In this document: piece after piece, positions 21,001 through 26,784 of the stretch
Layout: each line of letters opens with the position of its first letter
How positions within the stretch are numbered: the first letter of the stretch is position 1
Assembly (NCBI RefSeq): GCF_025370935.1
Contig: NC_133501.1
Location: 3,307,307 to 3,371,306 of the forward strand
DNA length: 64,000 nt
From: Choristoneura fumiferana
Lineage: Eukaryota > Arthropoda > Insecta > Lepidoptera > Tortricidae
Direction: 5' to 3'
The notes under the pieces: generated by a model
The model's input: the letters and a program-made list of their open reading frames with translations, nothing else
Told to the model about the DNA's origin: nothing
Database searches by the model: none
Made by a program: the position numbers and the translations under genes

Positions 21001-23668
21001 TGTTTTTGCCTTTGCTTTTTTTGATCACGGAAATATCCTCATAACCAAGGGAACTTACCATTGGAGTCGTACCCCACTAGCACGATATCCTTCAAGTCCA
21101 GGCCGGCGGCCACCAGGTCCTCCCAGACTGCCCTCGCTCTGGACAGTGCTGAGGACCTCAGCGGCACCAGGATCCCAGCCGGGGCGCGCAGCCAGCCGTC
21201 TTCTAACCAGGACTTGAGGGTGGCATGCGCGCTTACGGTGGCTGGCGGCTGCGTCGGCTCGAAGGATGGACGGTCAGGGAGCTTTGGCTCGGCTGGAAAA
21301 CATGCGAGTTAGCACAATTTTGGAATTGAGATAATCCAACTTGGGATTTTTTGGGAAATGTCCGTCAACACAGTGAACAGAGATTCCAACACTACTTATA
21401 ATTTGTGTTTTTTTATTAATGTTGCTGGCGTTATCTCTCACCATCCAGGCTCCCCCGTCTCCCATTTCATCAAAAAAAGCAAAGAAAAGATTTCCTCACC
21501 ACTTTTTCTTATCTTAGCTGGACGTCTAGAATAACACATAGGCTACTTTTTACTCCGATATTCCCAAGGAATAGGAATACAATCTGGAAATTTCATCCAC
21601 TGGCTGTAGAATCATGAAATTTGAGACTTTAATGCAACGTCAACAAACACCGACGATGTAGTTTTAGGAATTTAGTAGAATCCCGGAATTTGTTCATTCT
21701 AACTTGCCATTACATATAAATAATGAATCGTCACGATATATTGGACAGACTTTGTTTCATTCATAGCCTGGTCAAGAACAGTTTGGCTGTGGCTTGCAGG
21801 GACAGTGACAGACAAGCTAGGATTAAACTCTTACGTTCGATTTGAAGAGTCGCTTCACACAACTACGCTCTAAACGAACTGCCTACGAACGAACCGCGCC
21901 TAGCGGGTTCTTGGCACTGAATGTGTTCAGCATATTTGTTAGATGCTTATTTCAAATGACAAAGAAAGAAGCTTCTTCGCTCACAAAGAAATTATCTATC
22001 ATAAAGGCGTATGAGACTGCTAAGTGTGTTGTAGATTTATTCTGTATCTATCCCTTCTTCTTCTTCTTCGATTTATGTGGTGTTTATAAAATCTATTTGA
22101 TTTCATCTACTTACTGTTCTCAGTCTTCGGGCTCCGTTGTCCGCTGCTCTCGGGCTCCTCGTCGAACTCCGCTATCCTCGGCGCCATGCCGTCCATGACG
22201 TCCATAGCTTTGGTGGTCGGTGGTAGCGTGGTTGTTTCGGTCTGGAAAAGGGGGGTGGTAGCAACAACAGTTTCCTGGGCAAAACAAATAAAATATAAAT
22301 AAAATATTGGACAAGTATTTTTTCTTTTGCCAGTCAAACGAAAAATGACAAAGATGAAATGGTACTGTAAAGGATAACTCACGTCTTTAATCGAGTTTAG
22401 CTCGACATGTTTCGGGCTAATTCGTAGCCCTTCTTCCTAGGAGCAAAGCGACTCGGCGGCTGCCGCAACACGCGCACTCAAGAGTGAGTGAAGAGTGAAC
22501 TATCACAATATCATTTAATATGACAAAGTCCGCGGTTAAGCTCAGAGACCGTTAGTACTAGAAATCTGTAATTTGGCATGAATATATGTACATATCATTC
22601 ATGCCAACATAGTGGTAAAATAAAAAAAAAATAGGGTAGGTACCTCCCATAGACGTAAAGTGGGGATGATTTTCTTTTTCTCGACTATAGTGTGGGGTAT
22701 CGTTGGATAGGTATTTTAAAAAACCATTGGGGGGTTGCCAATTTTTCGATTCAGTGATCTGTTTGCGAAATATTCAACTTTAAAGTGCAAATTTTCATTA
22801 AAATCGAGCGTTCCCCCCGTTTGTATAAAAAAAATACACGCTGTAGCGTGGACACCCCCAATAAGTCAATATGATTGACTGTTGAAAAAAAAACACTCTG
22901 TTAAACGTCTAAATTCAAAATTCCTAAAAAAAACACCCAAAATTTTATTGTAACACCTTTTTTTTTCAAATTATTTAATGATTTCCAACAAGACAAGGCT
23001 GTAGCAAATTATGTCTAAAAAATCGCTATTTTTGAAAAAAAAAAAACTGCCTCGCTATTTAAAAGATACCCATTGACACGGGAAAGTGAAACAAAGCAAG
23101 ACTCCTACAATTTACTACGACCGATTTTACAATATCATAATATTATTACACCCCGCGTTTCTTAGAAGCTAATGTTTACTCTCTCACCTTGACAATGTTA
23201 GTAACGTTACTATAAATATCCTCCTGCACCGTAGTTCTGAAAACATTATTGTCTAGCCCATCTGTCGTCTCGTCTGTACCGTCTAGCGTTGTTATAGACG
23301 TCTCCGTATCTTCATCAGCCTCTCTATTGTCATCATCATCTATAGTTTTCAATGCTTCGTCTATAGTTTGATAGACTTCTTTAACATCCGGTAGTTCTGT
23401 CGTTGTAACAATCTCTGTTGTTGTGACTTCTTCTGACTTATCTGTATCTTGGTTTTCGAGTTCGATATCGTCTATTATCTCTTTCTCTTCCCCGCTTCCT
23501 CGTAAAAGGTCTGCTCTGTCTATGGAGAAGTTTTTTAATGCATCACTGTCACATAAGTTTTTTGTTATTAGAGAACTTATCACTAAAATCACGAGTTTCG
23601 TCCTTGCGCACGTCATTTTGATGTTTTTCTTTAAAACTATTCACACATGTTTCACGGCTCCTTTGATT
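1..23668 (-). CDS. Hemicentin-like secreted VWA-domain protein gene (3' incomplete)
   Basis: Sixteen exons joined by eye give about 793 residues; every junction keeps frame and has an AG acceptor and GT donor (one GC donor). Residues 1-22 are a signal peptide (hydrophobic VILVISSLI core). About 23-200 is acidic, Thr/Glu/Asp-rich and probably disordered. About 234-400 reads as a VWA fold: strand GILVPLRS, helix SRARAVWEDLVAAG, strand DIVLVGYDSN, loop ETNDGT, strand SALFLLTDKG with MIDAS-like D340, helix LPLALRVLVEKRL, strand VYTVW. About 442-793 is rich in beta-strand patterns (AGMWHLSVRC, YGAPGDNLQ), resembling the segment after the VWA of hemicentins. Hemicentins are extracellular-matrix proteins; secretion is inferred from the signal peptide. 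The usual DxSxS metal motif is replaced by LRSSA. No Ig repeats are seen, but the gene continues left. The fold assignment is by pattern only. Confidence 0.7.
315..412 (-). CDS. VWA gene exon 15
   Basis: Acceptor TTGCATTTTCCAG, donor GTAAGT, 32 codons plus two bases. Encodes LHFEVSNYRDQSVRFTFEA, whose alternating hydrophobics suggest Ig/FN3-like beta-strands, and LRFLRGINPT. Confidence 0.7.
570..656 (-). CDS. VWA gene exon 14
   Basis: Acceptor CTCCATTACAG, donor GTGTGT, 29 codons, phase 0 on both sides. Encodes RGTILTAVQIGLSTRLYGAP and GDNLQ, a beta-rich segment. Confidence 0.7.
852..1144 (+). mobile_element. tRNA-derived SINE, family A (diverged copy)
   Basis: Contains the family's CTCTCAAGCAGAGG head, a B-box-like GTTCGAGTCC, the middle block with GTGCGCAATTACATTTT, and the tail GGAGGCCTGTG..CAGCAGTG. 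It lies in the intron between exons 13 and 14 and ends about 40 bases before exon 13. Confidence 0.75.
1188..1363 (-). CDS. VWA gene exon 13
   Basis: Acceptor TCATCTTCCAG, donor GTACGG, 58 codons after a split Gly, leaving in phase 0. Encodes GEPFVRLSGPLNQAEVRMG and then a polar, Ala/Asn-rich stretch. Confidence 0.75.
1934..2067 (-). CDS. VWA gene exon 12
   Basis: Acceptor TTCGGGTTTCAG, donor GTACAG, 44 full codons with split codons at both ends. Encodes DSPIAELEAVVPLPS and AAKVYAKILGRDIR. The VYAKILGRD pattern resembles the 'F.lkV.G.D..G' strand and turn in the beta-rich region of hemicentins. Confidence 0.75.
2409..2505 (-). CDS. VWA gene exon 11
   Basis: Acceptor TTTTGTTACAG, donor GTAAGA, 31 full codons with split codons at both ends. 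Encodes LLKIRVMGPVASVRESALID and GVELAKLPF, a beta-strand-like pattern. It follows a 6.1-kb intron filled with repeats. Confidence 0.75.
2668..2813. mobile_element. 146-bp MITE with TTA flanks
   Basis: AGCCGAGTTTAGACTTGC at the left, GCAAGTCTAAACTCGGCT at the right; TTA at 2665-2667 and 2814-2816. Located 163 bases upstream of exon 11 of the VWA gene. A half copy lies at 61527-61602. Confidence 0.75.
3208..3420 (+). mobile_element. tRNA-derived SINE, family B, 5'-truncated
   Basis: Begins inside the head at GGGGCAGATATTTGTATGA and carries the family body (TCTTGGGTGTTTAATATGTA, TATCCGTTGCTTAGTACCCA, TTTGGGACTAGGTCAATTG), ending in an (ATTT)n tail. Confidence 0.8.
3938..4452. repeat. Complex inverted and direct repeat cluster
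   Basis: Order A-B-b-A'-B. A (3938-4013, CCAACGGCTATCAAACTGGT) is the inverse of A' (4231-4305). B (about 4016-4147, CTTCGTCCTTGTAGAAGAAC to GAAGCAGTG) is repeated directly at about 4324-4452; b (4165-4197) is a short extra piece. Low-complexity AATAAT joins the blocks. Non-coding. Confidence 0.75.
4525..5315 (+). pseudogene. RTE-type LINE, 3' part of the reverse transcriptase ORF and (TGA)n tail
   Basis: 4549-5109 encodes the C-terminal part of an RTE-clade polymerase: the thumb/connection region VYLGQVVQLGRSNFDKEVARR, DQCVLPVMTYGAETWSLT, QRAMERAMLGVSLRDRIR and the end motif LKWQWAGHIARRTDNR. A TAG at 5110-5112 replaces the Trp usual after DNR; the frame then shifts near 5175. The copy ends at CAGCAGTGGACGTCTTCGGG and (TGA)n at 5292-5312. 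The 5' side is truncated and begins with an inverted repeat (CTCCGCCATTAGGT / ACCTAATGGCGGAG). It lies in the 6.1-kb intron between exons 10 and 11 of the host gene. Non-functional. Confidence 0.85.
5320..6800. other. Intron sequence without recognised features
   Basis: AT-rich intron between exons 10 and 11. Apart from the TTAGG run at 5818 I see no coding or repeat structure. 6715-6780 is a short GC- and CpG-rich patch with CCAATCAG, a possible intronic promoter but with nothing else to support it. Confidence 0.4.
5818..5835. repeat. Interstitial telomere-like (TTAGG)n
   Basis: TTAGGTTAGGTTAGGTTA, three and a half insect telomere units. A similar run is at 20182-20199 and a reverse one at 43816-43832. 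Confidence 0.7.
6805..6945 (+). repeat. Dispersed repeat (CATCCTGGTGGTCC family)
   Basis: GTGACATCCTGGTGGTCCAG, GGACGGAACTCCTCAGCGGT and AAAAAGTGCAGTCAGCAAAA. Copies at 12850-13085, 27165-27235 and 37935-38180. Confidence 0.65.
7745..7992. repeat. Imperfect foldback, arms about 110 bp
   Basis: Left arm (CTGCTTCAACTTTGCCCTCT, TAGCTTAGCACTCGTATA) pairs with the right arm (TATACGAGTGCTAAGTTATC, AGAGGGCAAAGTTGAAGC). Loop near 7860-7885. Confidence 0.65.
8505..8600 (-). mobile_element. RTE-like 3' tail fragment next to exon 10
   Basis: TCCTCATCATCATATCATCC followed by ACTGTTGGACAACGGC is the reverse complement of a typical RTE end. It stops about 24 bases short of the exon 10 donor. Confidence 0.5.
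8624..8772 (-). CDS. VWA gene exon 10 (Cys-containing beta region)
   Basis: Acceptor TTATTCCACAG, donor GTAAGA, 49 full codons. Encodes AMAGMWHLSVRCDTCDYRLC. The G-x-W-x-L-x-V pattern is what follows the VWA in hemicentins, and the three cysteines (about residues 551, 554 and 559) suggest a local disulphide. GC-rich. An RTE-type tail fragment lies just beyond the donor at 8505-8600. Confidence 0.8.
9288..9411 (-). CDS. VWA gene exon 9
   Basis: Acceptor TTTTTTTACAG, donor GTAAGA, 40 codons with split codons at both ends (phase 1 in, phase 2 out). Encodes QVDLYNTSSVRAFSP and DVFLVFPGADPDGD. A second acceptor-like CCCAG lies 7 bases inside the exon but would break the frame, so the upstream one was chosen. 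Confidence 0.7.
9497..9755 (-). mobile_element. tRNA-derived SINE, family B
   Basis: Reverse copy: body CAATTGACCTAGTCCCAAAC and AGGCAACGGATAAACATAC, then the head CCGGGAATCGAACCC at the right. It sits directly upstream (on the plus axis) of exon 9 of the VWA gene, in the intron. Confidence 0.8.
9955..10095 (+). mobile_element. RTE-type LINE 3' end fragment
   Basis: Encodes the RTE C-terminal pattern MAMDRQTWRNGEGAYVRR and ends in GATAATGATGATGATGATGA. Only the last ~140 bases remain. Confidence 0.65.
10150..11060. other. Intron sequence without recognised features
   Basis: Between exons 8 and 9. AT-rich and unique-looking; open stretches are short and lack coding bias. Confidence 0.4.
11069..11198 (-). 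CDS. VWA gene exon 8 (beta-sandwich start; GC donor)
   Basis: Acceptor TTTGTTGTCAG. 43 codons plus one base. The donor reads GATG|GCAAGT, a GC-AG intron with otherwise perfect consensus. Encodes SLGIPVEYGVTALRIYIEGA, which resembles the hemicentin segment immediately after the VWA domain, where a conserved pattern of alternating hydrophobics precedes a 'P-G' turn. Confidence 0.75.
11242..11317. repeat. 38-bp tandem duplication
   Basis: Two adjacent identical units starting TGTCTTGATCGAGTTTACCT and ending GTTCGTATGTAT. Located in an intron, 44 bases from exon 8 of the VWA gene. Confidence 0.85.
11660..11773 (-). CDS. VWA gene exon 7 (charged spacer)
   Basis: Acceptor TTTGTTGCAG, donor GTAAGC, 38 codons, phase 0 at both ends, so the exon can be skipped without a frameshift. 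Encodes a Glu/Ser-rich segment (SELESWDTMEANQPRQ, EVEDEKFE) between the VWA-like fold and the beta-rich region, probably an exposed linker. Confidence 0.7.
12292..12414 (-). CDS. VWA gene exon 6 (end of VWA fold)
   Basis: Acceptor CTTTTCCACCAG, donor GTATGT, 41 codons, phase 0 at both ends. VYTVW is the fifth strand of the fold, and LRNVSKHTEGEVL resembles the last helix and strand, which in hemicentins read roughly as a residue-by-residue check of whether the organism's tissue 'does not show' the ligand; the latter role is not inferable here. Confidence 0.8.
12515..12812 (+). mobile_element. tRNA-derived SINE, family A
   Basis: Full-length copy. tRNA-like head with TAGTGGTTTGACCTATCACC, CTCTCAAGCAGAGG and a GGGTTTAAACCCCGG B-box arm; body with GTGCGAAATTACATTTGAAA; tail CCCAGCAGTGGGACGTAAAT followed by GGCTGGGATGATGA. 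Confidence 0.85.
12850..13085 (+). repeat. Dispersed repeat (CATCCTGGTAGTCC family)
   Basis: TCTTGCAAGTTGAATTTGAC start, CAGTGACATCCTGGTAGTCC, GTCTCCGAAGGACGGAACTC and AAAAAGTACAGTCAGCAAAA end. Confidence 0.65.
13098..13245 (+). mobile_element. tRNA-derived SINE, family B, body only
   Basis: Contains TGTATTTAAGTAAATATCCA, GTTTATCCGCTGTCTAGTAC and ACACAAGCTTTGCTTCACTT. It lacks the tRNA head and is followed directly by a TA-flanked MITE. Confidence 0.65.
13247..13348. mobile_element. Palindromic MITE with CAGTCACC ends
   Basis: CAGTCACCAGCACAATATCT at the left; right end GTGTCAGATATTATTGCAGG then TGACTG. Other copies in the window have TA next to ACAGTCACC, a Tc1/mariner-like target. Confidence 0.6.
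13389..13550 (-). CDS. VWA gene exon 5 (VWA core)
   Basis: Acceptor CCACCTTCCAG, donor GTCAGT, exactly 54 codons, phase 0 at both ends. It encodes the ETNDGTMRALASATKL loop and helix, the strand SALFLLTDKGAGD carrying the MIDAS-type Asp, and the helix LPLALRVLVEKRLK. This is the clearest VWA signature in the gene. A hAT MITE (13599-14065) lies only about 50 bases upstream of the acceptor, inside the intron. Confidence 0.85.
13599..14065. mobile_element. hAT-type MITE with 8-bp target duplication
   Basis: CTAATTAA at 13591-13598 and 14066-14073 flanks the element. Ends: TAGAGATGGGCCGAA left and, in complement, TAGGGATGGGCCGAA right. Many CCGAATATTCGG palindromic words fill both subterminal regions. 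467 bp, non-coding, in the VWA gene intron 49 bases upstream of exon 5. Confidence 0.85.
14399..14492. mobile_element. Decayed copy of the GGGGCTGTTTCACC MITE
   Basis: CGGAGACGGCATCACATTTA and ATCAATGGATGGTGAAATAG match the MITE interior and right arm. Left arm mostly lost. Confidence 0.5.
14935..15780 (-). repeat. Dispersed repeat (GTGCGAGTCGGACTCGCG family), split copy
   Basis: Shares with 27637-27945, in reverse, the blocks ATCTCGTGAACCGTGATAGC, CAGTTGAAATTTTCACAGAT and GGGGGCTCCCATACAACAAA, and ends at CGCGAGTCCGGCTCGCACTT. Interrupted by the 15321-15720 element. Confidence 0.7.
15321..15720. mobile_element. 400-bp element with imperfect inverted ends inserted in an older repeat
   Basis: TTAGGCAGTTGTCTCACCGC at the left, complement TAAGGCACTTGTCCCACCGC at the right. 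The interior is full of CTCGCT/GCGAG words on both strands. It splits a reverse-oriented copy of the CGAGTCGGACTCGCGCAC repeat into 14935-15305 and 15722-15780. Exact target duplication not resolved. Confidence 0.65.
16120..16220 (-). CDS. VWA gene exon 4 (VWA-like fold)
   Basis: Acceptor TTTGTTTCCACAG, donor GTAAAA, 33 codons after a split Gly. Encodes NWRSRHNLQGTGTKNG and SDALAKLLLKYQ, the helix expected before the MIDAS threonine loop. The opposite strand is open here too, but only this strand has splice sites that keep frame with both neighbours. Confidence 0.75.
16339..16600 (+). mobile_element. tRNA-derived SINE, family B
   Basis: Head GTATAGCCTAGTGGTTAGAG (A box) and GTTCGATCCTCGGCCGGGGC (B box), then the family body to the TATTATTATTTACT tail. 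It lies 120 bases before exon 4 of the VWA gene on the plus axis. Confidence 0.82.
16601..16930 (+). repeat. Dispersed repeat (GTTTACCCGC..CTTTCGCATTTATAATA family)
   Basis: AGTTTACCCGCAGCTTAGCA at the start, ATTCCGGGATTTTACAAAAT, TTTCATCCAAATCCGTCGAG, an (AC)n run and ACTTTCGCATTTATAATATA at the end. A near full-length reverse copy is at 53203-53692. Confidence 0.65.
17040..17171. mobile_element. Palindromic MITE with TACAGTCA ends
   Basis: TACAGTCATCTATATTAATA at the left and ATGCTGGGTGACTGTA at the right, with GGAGCGTGCAAAAATATTTG inside. Confidence 0.7.
17463..17668 (+). repeat. Dispersed repeat (GCCCGCGGCTTCGC..ATTTATAATATTAGTATGG family)
   Basis: ACTAGCTCTTGCCCGCGGCT start, GTGCATTTTCGCGGATAAAA, GACGGACAAACATACAAACA, ATTTATAATATTAGTATGGA end. 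Copies or parts: 14128-14340, 19366-19578, 27585-27615, 40600-40770, 41390-41690, 49310-49345, 62383-62550. Confidence 0.7.
17889..18010 (-). mobile_element. LINE 3' end fragment with poly-A, reverse
   Basis: TTTTTTTTATACAGTATAGG, TGGCCACAATCACGCCTGAT and GGAGCACGCTTGCCTAGTAA, the complement of the 41215-41354 copy. Confidence 0.6.
18120..18345 (+). repeat. Dispersed repeat (GTTCCGTAGCCAAAATGGC family)
   Basis: AGGGTTCCGTAGCCAAAATG, a GTCT run (18174-18190), TTTGCTTAGGGACTATCATT and ATGCCGACAAAATGGTACAA. Reverse copies at 43975-44185 and 46860-47200, and a diverged copy at 22527-22880. Confidence 0.65.
19366..19578 (+). repeat. Dispersed repeat (GCCCGCGGCTTCGC family)
   Basis: CTTTTGCCCGCGGCTTCGCG, AACTGTGCATTTTCCGGAAT, CACGTCGATCCGTCGCTCCA, TTTATAATAATAGTATGGAT. 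Confidence 0.7.
19794..19929. repeat. MITE-like element with CCCGGATAACTCACGTC ends
   Basis: CCCGGATAACTCACGTCGCA left, GACGTGAGTTATCCGGG right, TATATT flanks both sides. Internal CGGATTAGCCCGAAACATGT is shared with 17670-17770 and, reversed, with 22373-22500. Confidence 0.65.
20003..20345 (+). mobile_element. SINE family B fragment split by a 244-bp insertion
   Basis: The left part (20003-20071, GTTTATCCGTTGCCTAGTAT..) resumes at 20316 (CTTTGCTTAGTTTGGGACTA). The break falls inside the conserved GCTTTGCTTAGTTTGGGAC block. The inserted element is listed separately. Confidence 0.7.
20072..20315. mobile_element. 244-bp inserted element with 9-bp target duplication
   Basis: CTTTGCTTA occurs at 20063-20071 and again at 20316-20324, flanking the insert. 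The two ends carry imperfect inverted copies of TTGCCCGAATTTCA. Inside are GGTTAGGTTAGGTTAG and the GCAAATGAAAATTCG type of AT-rich words. Non-coding. The 9-bp duplication is a direct observation; the class is not determined. Confidence 0.65.
20504..20790 (-). mobile_element. LINE 3' tail (TTCGACTGGATGGC family)
   Basis: Poly-T at 20507-20518 then ATTCGACTGGATGGCAAACG, CATAGACACCTGCAACACCA, and CACAAGGTCCTACCACCTGC at the far end. The position of the poly-A shows minus orientation. Related copies on the plus strand at 23868, 55757 and 58305. Confidence 0.65.
21059..21292 (-). CDS. VWA gene exon 3 (start of VWA-like fold)
   Basis: Acceptor TTTTCCAG, donor GTAAGT, 77 full codons between split codons (phase 1 on both sides). 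After a Pro-rich lead it encodes WLEDGWLRAPAGILVPLRSS, then the helix SRARAVWEDLVAAG and the strand DIVLVGYDSN. In a canonical VWA domain the first strand ends in DxSxS; here the same position reads LRSSA, so the first metal-binding Asp is missing. Base composition is distinctly GC-richer than the flanking introns. Confidence 0.8.
22115..22274 (-). CDS. VWA gene exon 2 (acidic Thr/Pro linker)
   Basis: Acceptor TTTTGCCCAG, donor GTAAGT. 53 codons plus one base; enters in phase 0 and leaves in phase 1. Encodes TETTTLPPTTKAMDVMDGM and then an acidic stretch, so it continues the disordered linker of exon 1. Confidence 0.75.
22373..22500 (-). repeat. Relative of the CCCGGATAACTCACGTC element
   Basis: GGATAACTCACGTCTTTAAT, CGACATGTTTCGGGCTAATT and GGCTGCCGCAACACGCGCAC. 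One end only is clear. Confidence 0.55.
22527..22880 (+). repeat. Dispersed repeat (GTTCCGTAGCC family), diverged
   Basis: CCGCGGTTAAGCTCAGAGAC, CTAGAAATCTGTAATTTGGC and CTCCCATAGACGTAAAGTGG match the family; the remainder is AT-rich and shared with 46860-47040 in reverse (ACTATAGTGTGGGGTATCGT / ACGATATACCCCAGGCTATA). Confidence 0.55.
23188..23668 (-). CDS. VWA gene exon 1 (coding): 5' UTR, start codon, signal peptide
   Basis: Coding part is 23616-23188 (143 codons), phase 0 at the donor GTGAGA. The start MTCARTKLVILVISSLI gives a short basic n-region and a hydrophobic core, so it is a convincing secretory start. The remainder is dominated by Asp, Glu and Thr, with TTTEIVTTTE and an IDDDD run, typical of a disordered and possibly O-glycosylated linker. 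A polypyrimidine tract and CAG end at 23669, so 23617-23668 is probably the end of a spliced 5' UTR. The upstream non-coding exon and promoter were not located. Confidence 0.8.
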
Positions 23669-23867
23669 CTGAAAAAAAGGAAAATTTAATGAATACAGGT
23701 GAGTTTTGCTAGTGTAGCAAGGTTGCTTATATTTCACGCATAAAACCTACTTTTTATTCAGTTTAACATTATAATAATATTTGTATTCTTTATAGTCATA
23801 ATATGAATTCGCATAACACATTTGGCATAACATTGAACTAGCATAATAATAAAAAGCCTAACACTAC

Positions 23868-24147
23868 ACAGGTGGTAGGACCTTGTGCAAGGTCCGCCCG
23901 GATTGCTACCACCATCTTGCTCGCTAATCCTGCCGTGAAGCAGCAGTGCTTGCACTGTTGTGTTTCGGCGTGGAGAATAACACAGCCGATGAAATTACTG
24001 GCACTTGAGGTATCCCATCTTAGGCCTCTAGGTTGGTGACGCATCTGCAATACCCCTGGTATTGCAGATGTTTATGGGCGGTGGTGATCTCTTACCATCA
24101 GGAGACCTACTAGCTCGTTTTCCATCCAGTTGAAAAAAAATAAAAAA
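23868..24147 (+). mobile_element. LINE 3' tail (TTCGACTGGATGGC family)
   Basis: ACAGGTGGTAGGACCTTGTG start, GCAGTGCTTGCACTGTTGTG, CATCTTAGGCCTCTAGGTTG, end CCATCCAGTTGAAAAAAAAT. Lies about 200 bases upstream of the first coding exon of the VWA gene. Confidence 0.65.
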
Positions 24148-24654
24148 AACTTGGAATAATGAATCCAGATAATTCGGATTTACTAACTATAACTTTATTT
24201 GTCATAAAATCAATTTGCATAATTTTATCGAGTGGCCGAAATTAATGGGTTAGGGTAAAATCGACTCGGTAATTAAGTTTATAAAGCTTAGGCGGGAGCG
24301 AAGCCCGCCTAAGTCTTCGATGTAAGTTATTTTACTGTAACAGCCCGATAAAAGATATTTTCACATATTTTTATAGTTATGCTGCTATGAATTTTGTAAG
24401 TAATGATTTATGTTTGATGATGAGTAGGGTTTTCAATATTTAGTCTAAAATTAGTTATGCTTAACTATACATGGTGTTTCTGATAATGGGGTACCCCGCT
24501 GGTACCGTGCGTGATCTAAGTACGAATTGTACGCCCCTGCTTAAATATTTTATGTATCACCTTAATCAAGTAATAATCACAAATGCATAGTAAAAAATAT
24601 TTATGCGTTTATGGGCAGGGTTACCAATGTGCAGTGTTATGAAGTTTTTGTTAA

Positions 24655-24845
24655 AAAAAATCATTTTTAATACAAGCTCAGATCACGGATGTTACGGAGC
24701 TCCGGCTCCGTTACCGTTAAGTCGGAACTTCGTTTTGGTATTACGCATCCGTTTCGGTTCCGGATCCGTTACTTTTGAAAACGGAGGTTATATCGGATGT
24801 CAGTGCTTAGTAGTGTCTCCAACTCACTCTATCAAAATAACGGTG
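24655..24845. mobile_element. Fragment related to the 34.9-kb hAT MITE
   Basis: GGATGTTACGGAGCTCCGGC, CCGTTAAGTCGGAACTTCGT and CGTTTCGGTTCCGGATCCGT match the arms of the 34923-35519 element. No ends or duplication recovered. Confidence 0.5.
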
Positions 24846-24849
24846 TTGC

Positions 24850-26280
24850 TGGTCTAAAATTACGGTAGATGGTAAAACATTATTACGTATTAATAGACCT
24901 GAAAATCGCATATACCCTACTGAATTACGTGTTGGTGTCCCTACATTAATTATTGAACTGAAGTAGAAACTTCATGTGTCATAAAGGTAATCACAAGCAC
25001 AACTTATCACTCATATTTTTTTATTTTTTGATTAAACTGTCTCATCGAAGAGGTTATACTGCTCATAGACATTAGACAGACATTAGTAGGATGACAGTGA
25101 ATTTTAATTAAAGTTATTAAAAAAATATTACAAAGAAAAAAGACTTAAGGCCGCTGCACACCAGATGCGTGTTGTGATATATGAAACTGTATACTTAGAT
25201 AGATGTCAGTACGCACGCCACGAATCTGGTCTGGCATCTTTCTATACATTACAACGGTGCGTGTGCGTGTCACGTCGCGCACACGCATCAGTACCCTTAG
25301 TGTAAGTTTTCGGTTCCAAAATACGTCTCGATCGCGTTCGCTTTAAAATCTCAATTTGTATGGAAACACGAACAGCGCCTCTAGCGGAACGTCTGCGATG
25401 TTCGTGTTTCCATACAAATTGAGATTTTAACGCGAACGCGATCGAGACGTAATTTGTAACCGAAAACAGCAAATGGTTTTTTTGGTAAATTTTATTCATC
25501 GTCACTAGTTATTGAATTTGATAAATTAGTTTCTGATAAGCAATTAAAAATCGTCGTGTAGATTTATAGTAAAGTAGAAGCCGGACAAAGGCTAGAAGAA
25601 CGGCTAAAAATCCAAAAATGTCCGGAAAAATCCGGACGTATGATAACCCTATTTGTAGGTATGATTATAATTAATCCATGATGTAATTGATTGCTTATTG
25701 TATAACCGGTTCTTACATACAAATATATTGTATTAGATGAGTATACATAAAAGCACTAGCCTTTTTCCGCGGCTTCGCTCACGCAGACAATACTGTGAGA
25801 ATAGAAAAGTGAGAGTCAAAATATATTTCTTCATTTTAGGCTACAATCACTTATTTACTTATGAAAGTCGAAAAAATCTACAACCGGGTAACGGAAAAAC
25901 CTCTATTGAGAAGAATCCGGCAAGAAACTCAATAAGGTATATTTTGCGTTACAATTTTTAATTTAATATAATTGAAACATATTATGCCAATATTGGAAAA
26001 CCCACTGGGGGCTTATGTAATAGTAGGCGAGTTACAGCGGTTCAGTACATAGATAGATCTTTACTTACGAGAATTAAGATTAAGTATACATAGTTGTTAG
26101 TAGGTAGGTAGGTACTTTGTTGACACTTTCAAGGTAAGTAATATTTTTCGAGTATTTTTCGAGTGTTGGCAGTGTTTACAACTTCGTGTAATAATTCCGT
26201 TTAATAATTAAATTGTAGTGTTTTGTGGTTAATATACATACGTAGGTATATTTTCAAAATGGTTCTCTATAAAAGTACAG
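24850..26280. other. Unassigned sequence upstream of the VWA gene
   Basis: Only the 25306-25467 hairpin and a short GCGGCTTCGCTC repeat piece (25765) stand out. A first non-coding exon of the VWA gene could lie here or further right, but none was identified. Confidence 0.35.
25306..25467. repeat. Palindromic MITE-like hairpin, arms about 65 bp
   Basis: GTTTTCGGTTCCAAAATACG and CTCGATCGCGTTCGC at the left, GCGAACGCGATCGAGACGTA and ACCGAAAAC at the right. The apex is GCGCCTCTAGCGGAAC. Confidence 0.75.
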
Positions 26281-26284
26281 TCAC

Positions 26285-26368
26285 ACCTGTGAGTATGGTG
26301 AAATAGGACCCTGATAGAATTTGATAGCATCCTGAATAAGGCTGGACATGATGATGATGATGATTAAG
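26285..26368 (+). mobile_element. RTE-type LINE tail fragment
   Basis: GAATAAGGCTGGACATGATGATGATGATGATT matches in layout the ends of the other RTE copies, with a (GAT)n tail. Short and isolated. Confidence 0.4.
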
Positions 26369-26784
26369 ATGACCGTCAGTGTAACATTAAATATAAAAAC
26401 TTTAACTTTTTAATTTCTACCATTACAACATACAACCCGTTACGGGAAAAAGCAACAGACATATGCAAAAAAAAACGCCATTCAATATGCTGAAACAATC
26501 TGCAATGCTCGTTAGCGCGCCGTCCTTTTCTATCCAGTTGAGTTAGAGAGAGACGCGACATTCGCGTGCGCAGGCATCGAGCGCGTGAGTCATCAGCCAT
26601 TATGTCAGAATGTGGACCCAGTTTTTTTGGGACCCTCAGTTATTTGGGGGTCATTCGAAAATTATTTTGGAAAGTTAAAAATAAGTTTCTGGTAAAAATT
26701 AATTTTTTAACACAATCTTTTTTATCGAAAATACTAACTCAAACCTATGTTATGTTGTGTTGTGTATGTATGTATGTGTTATAA

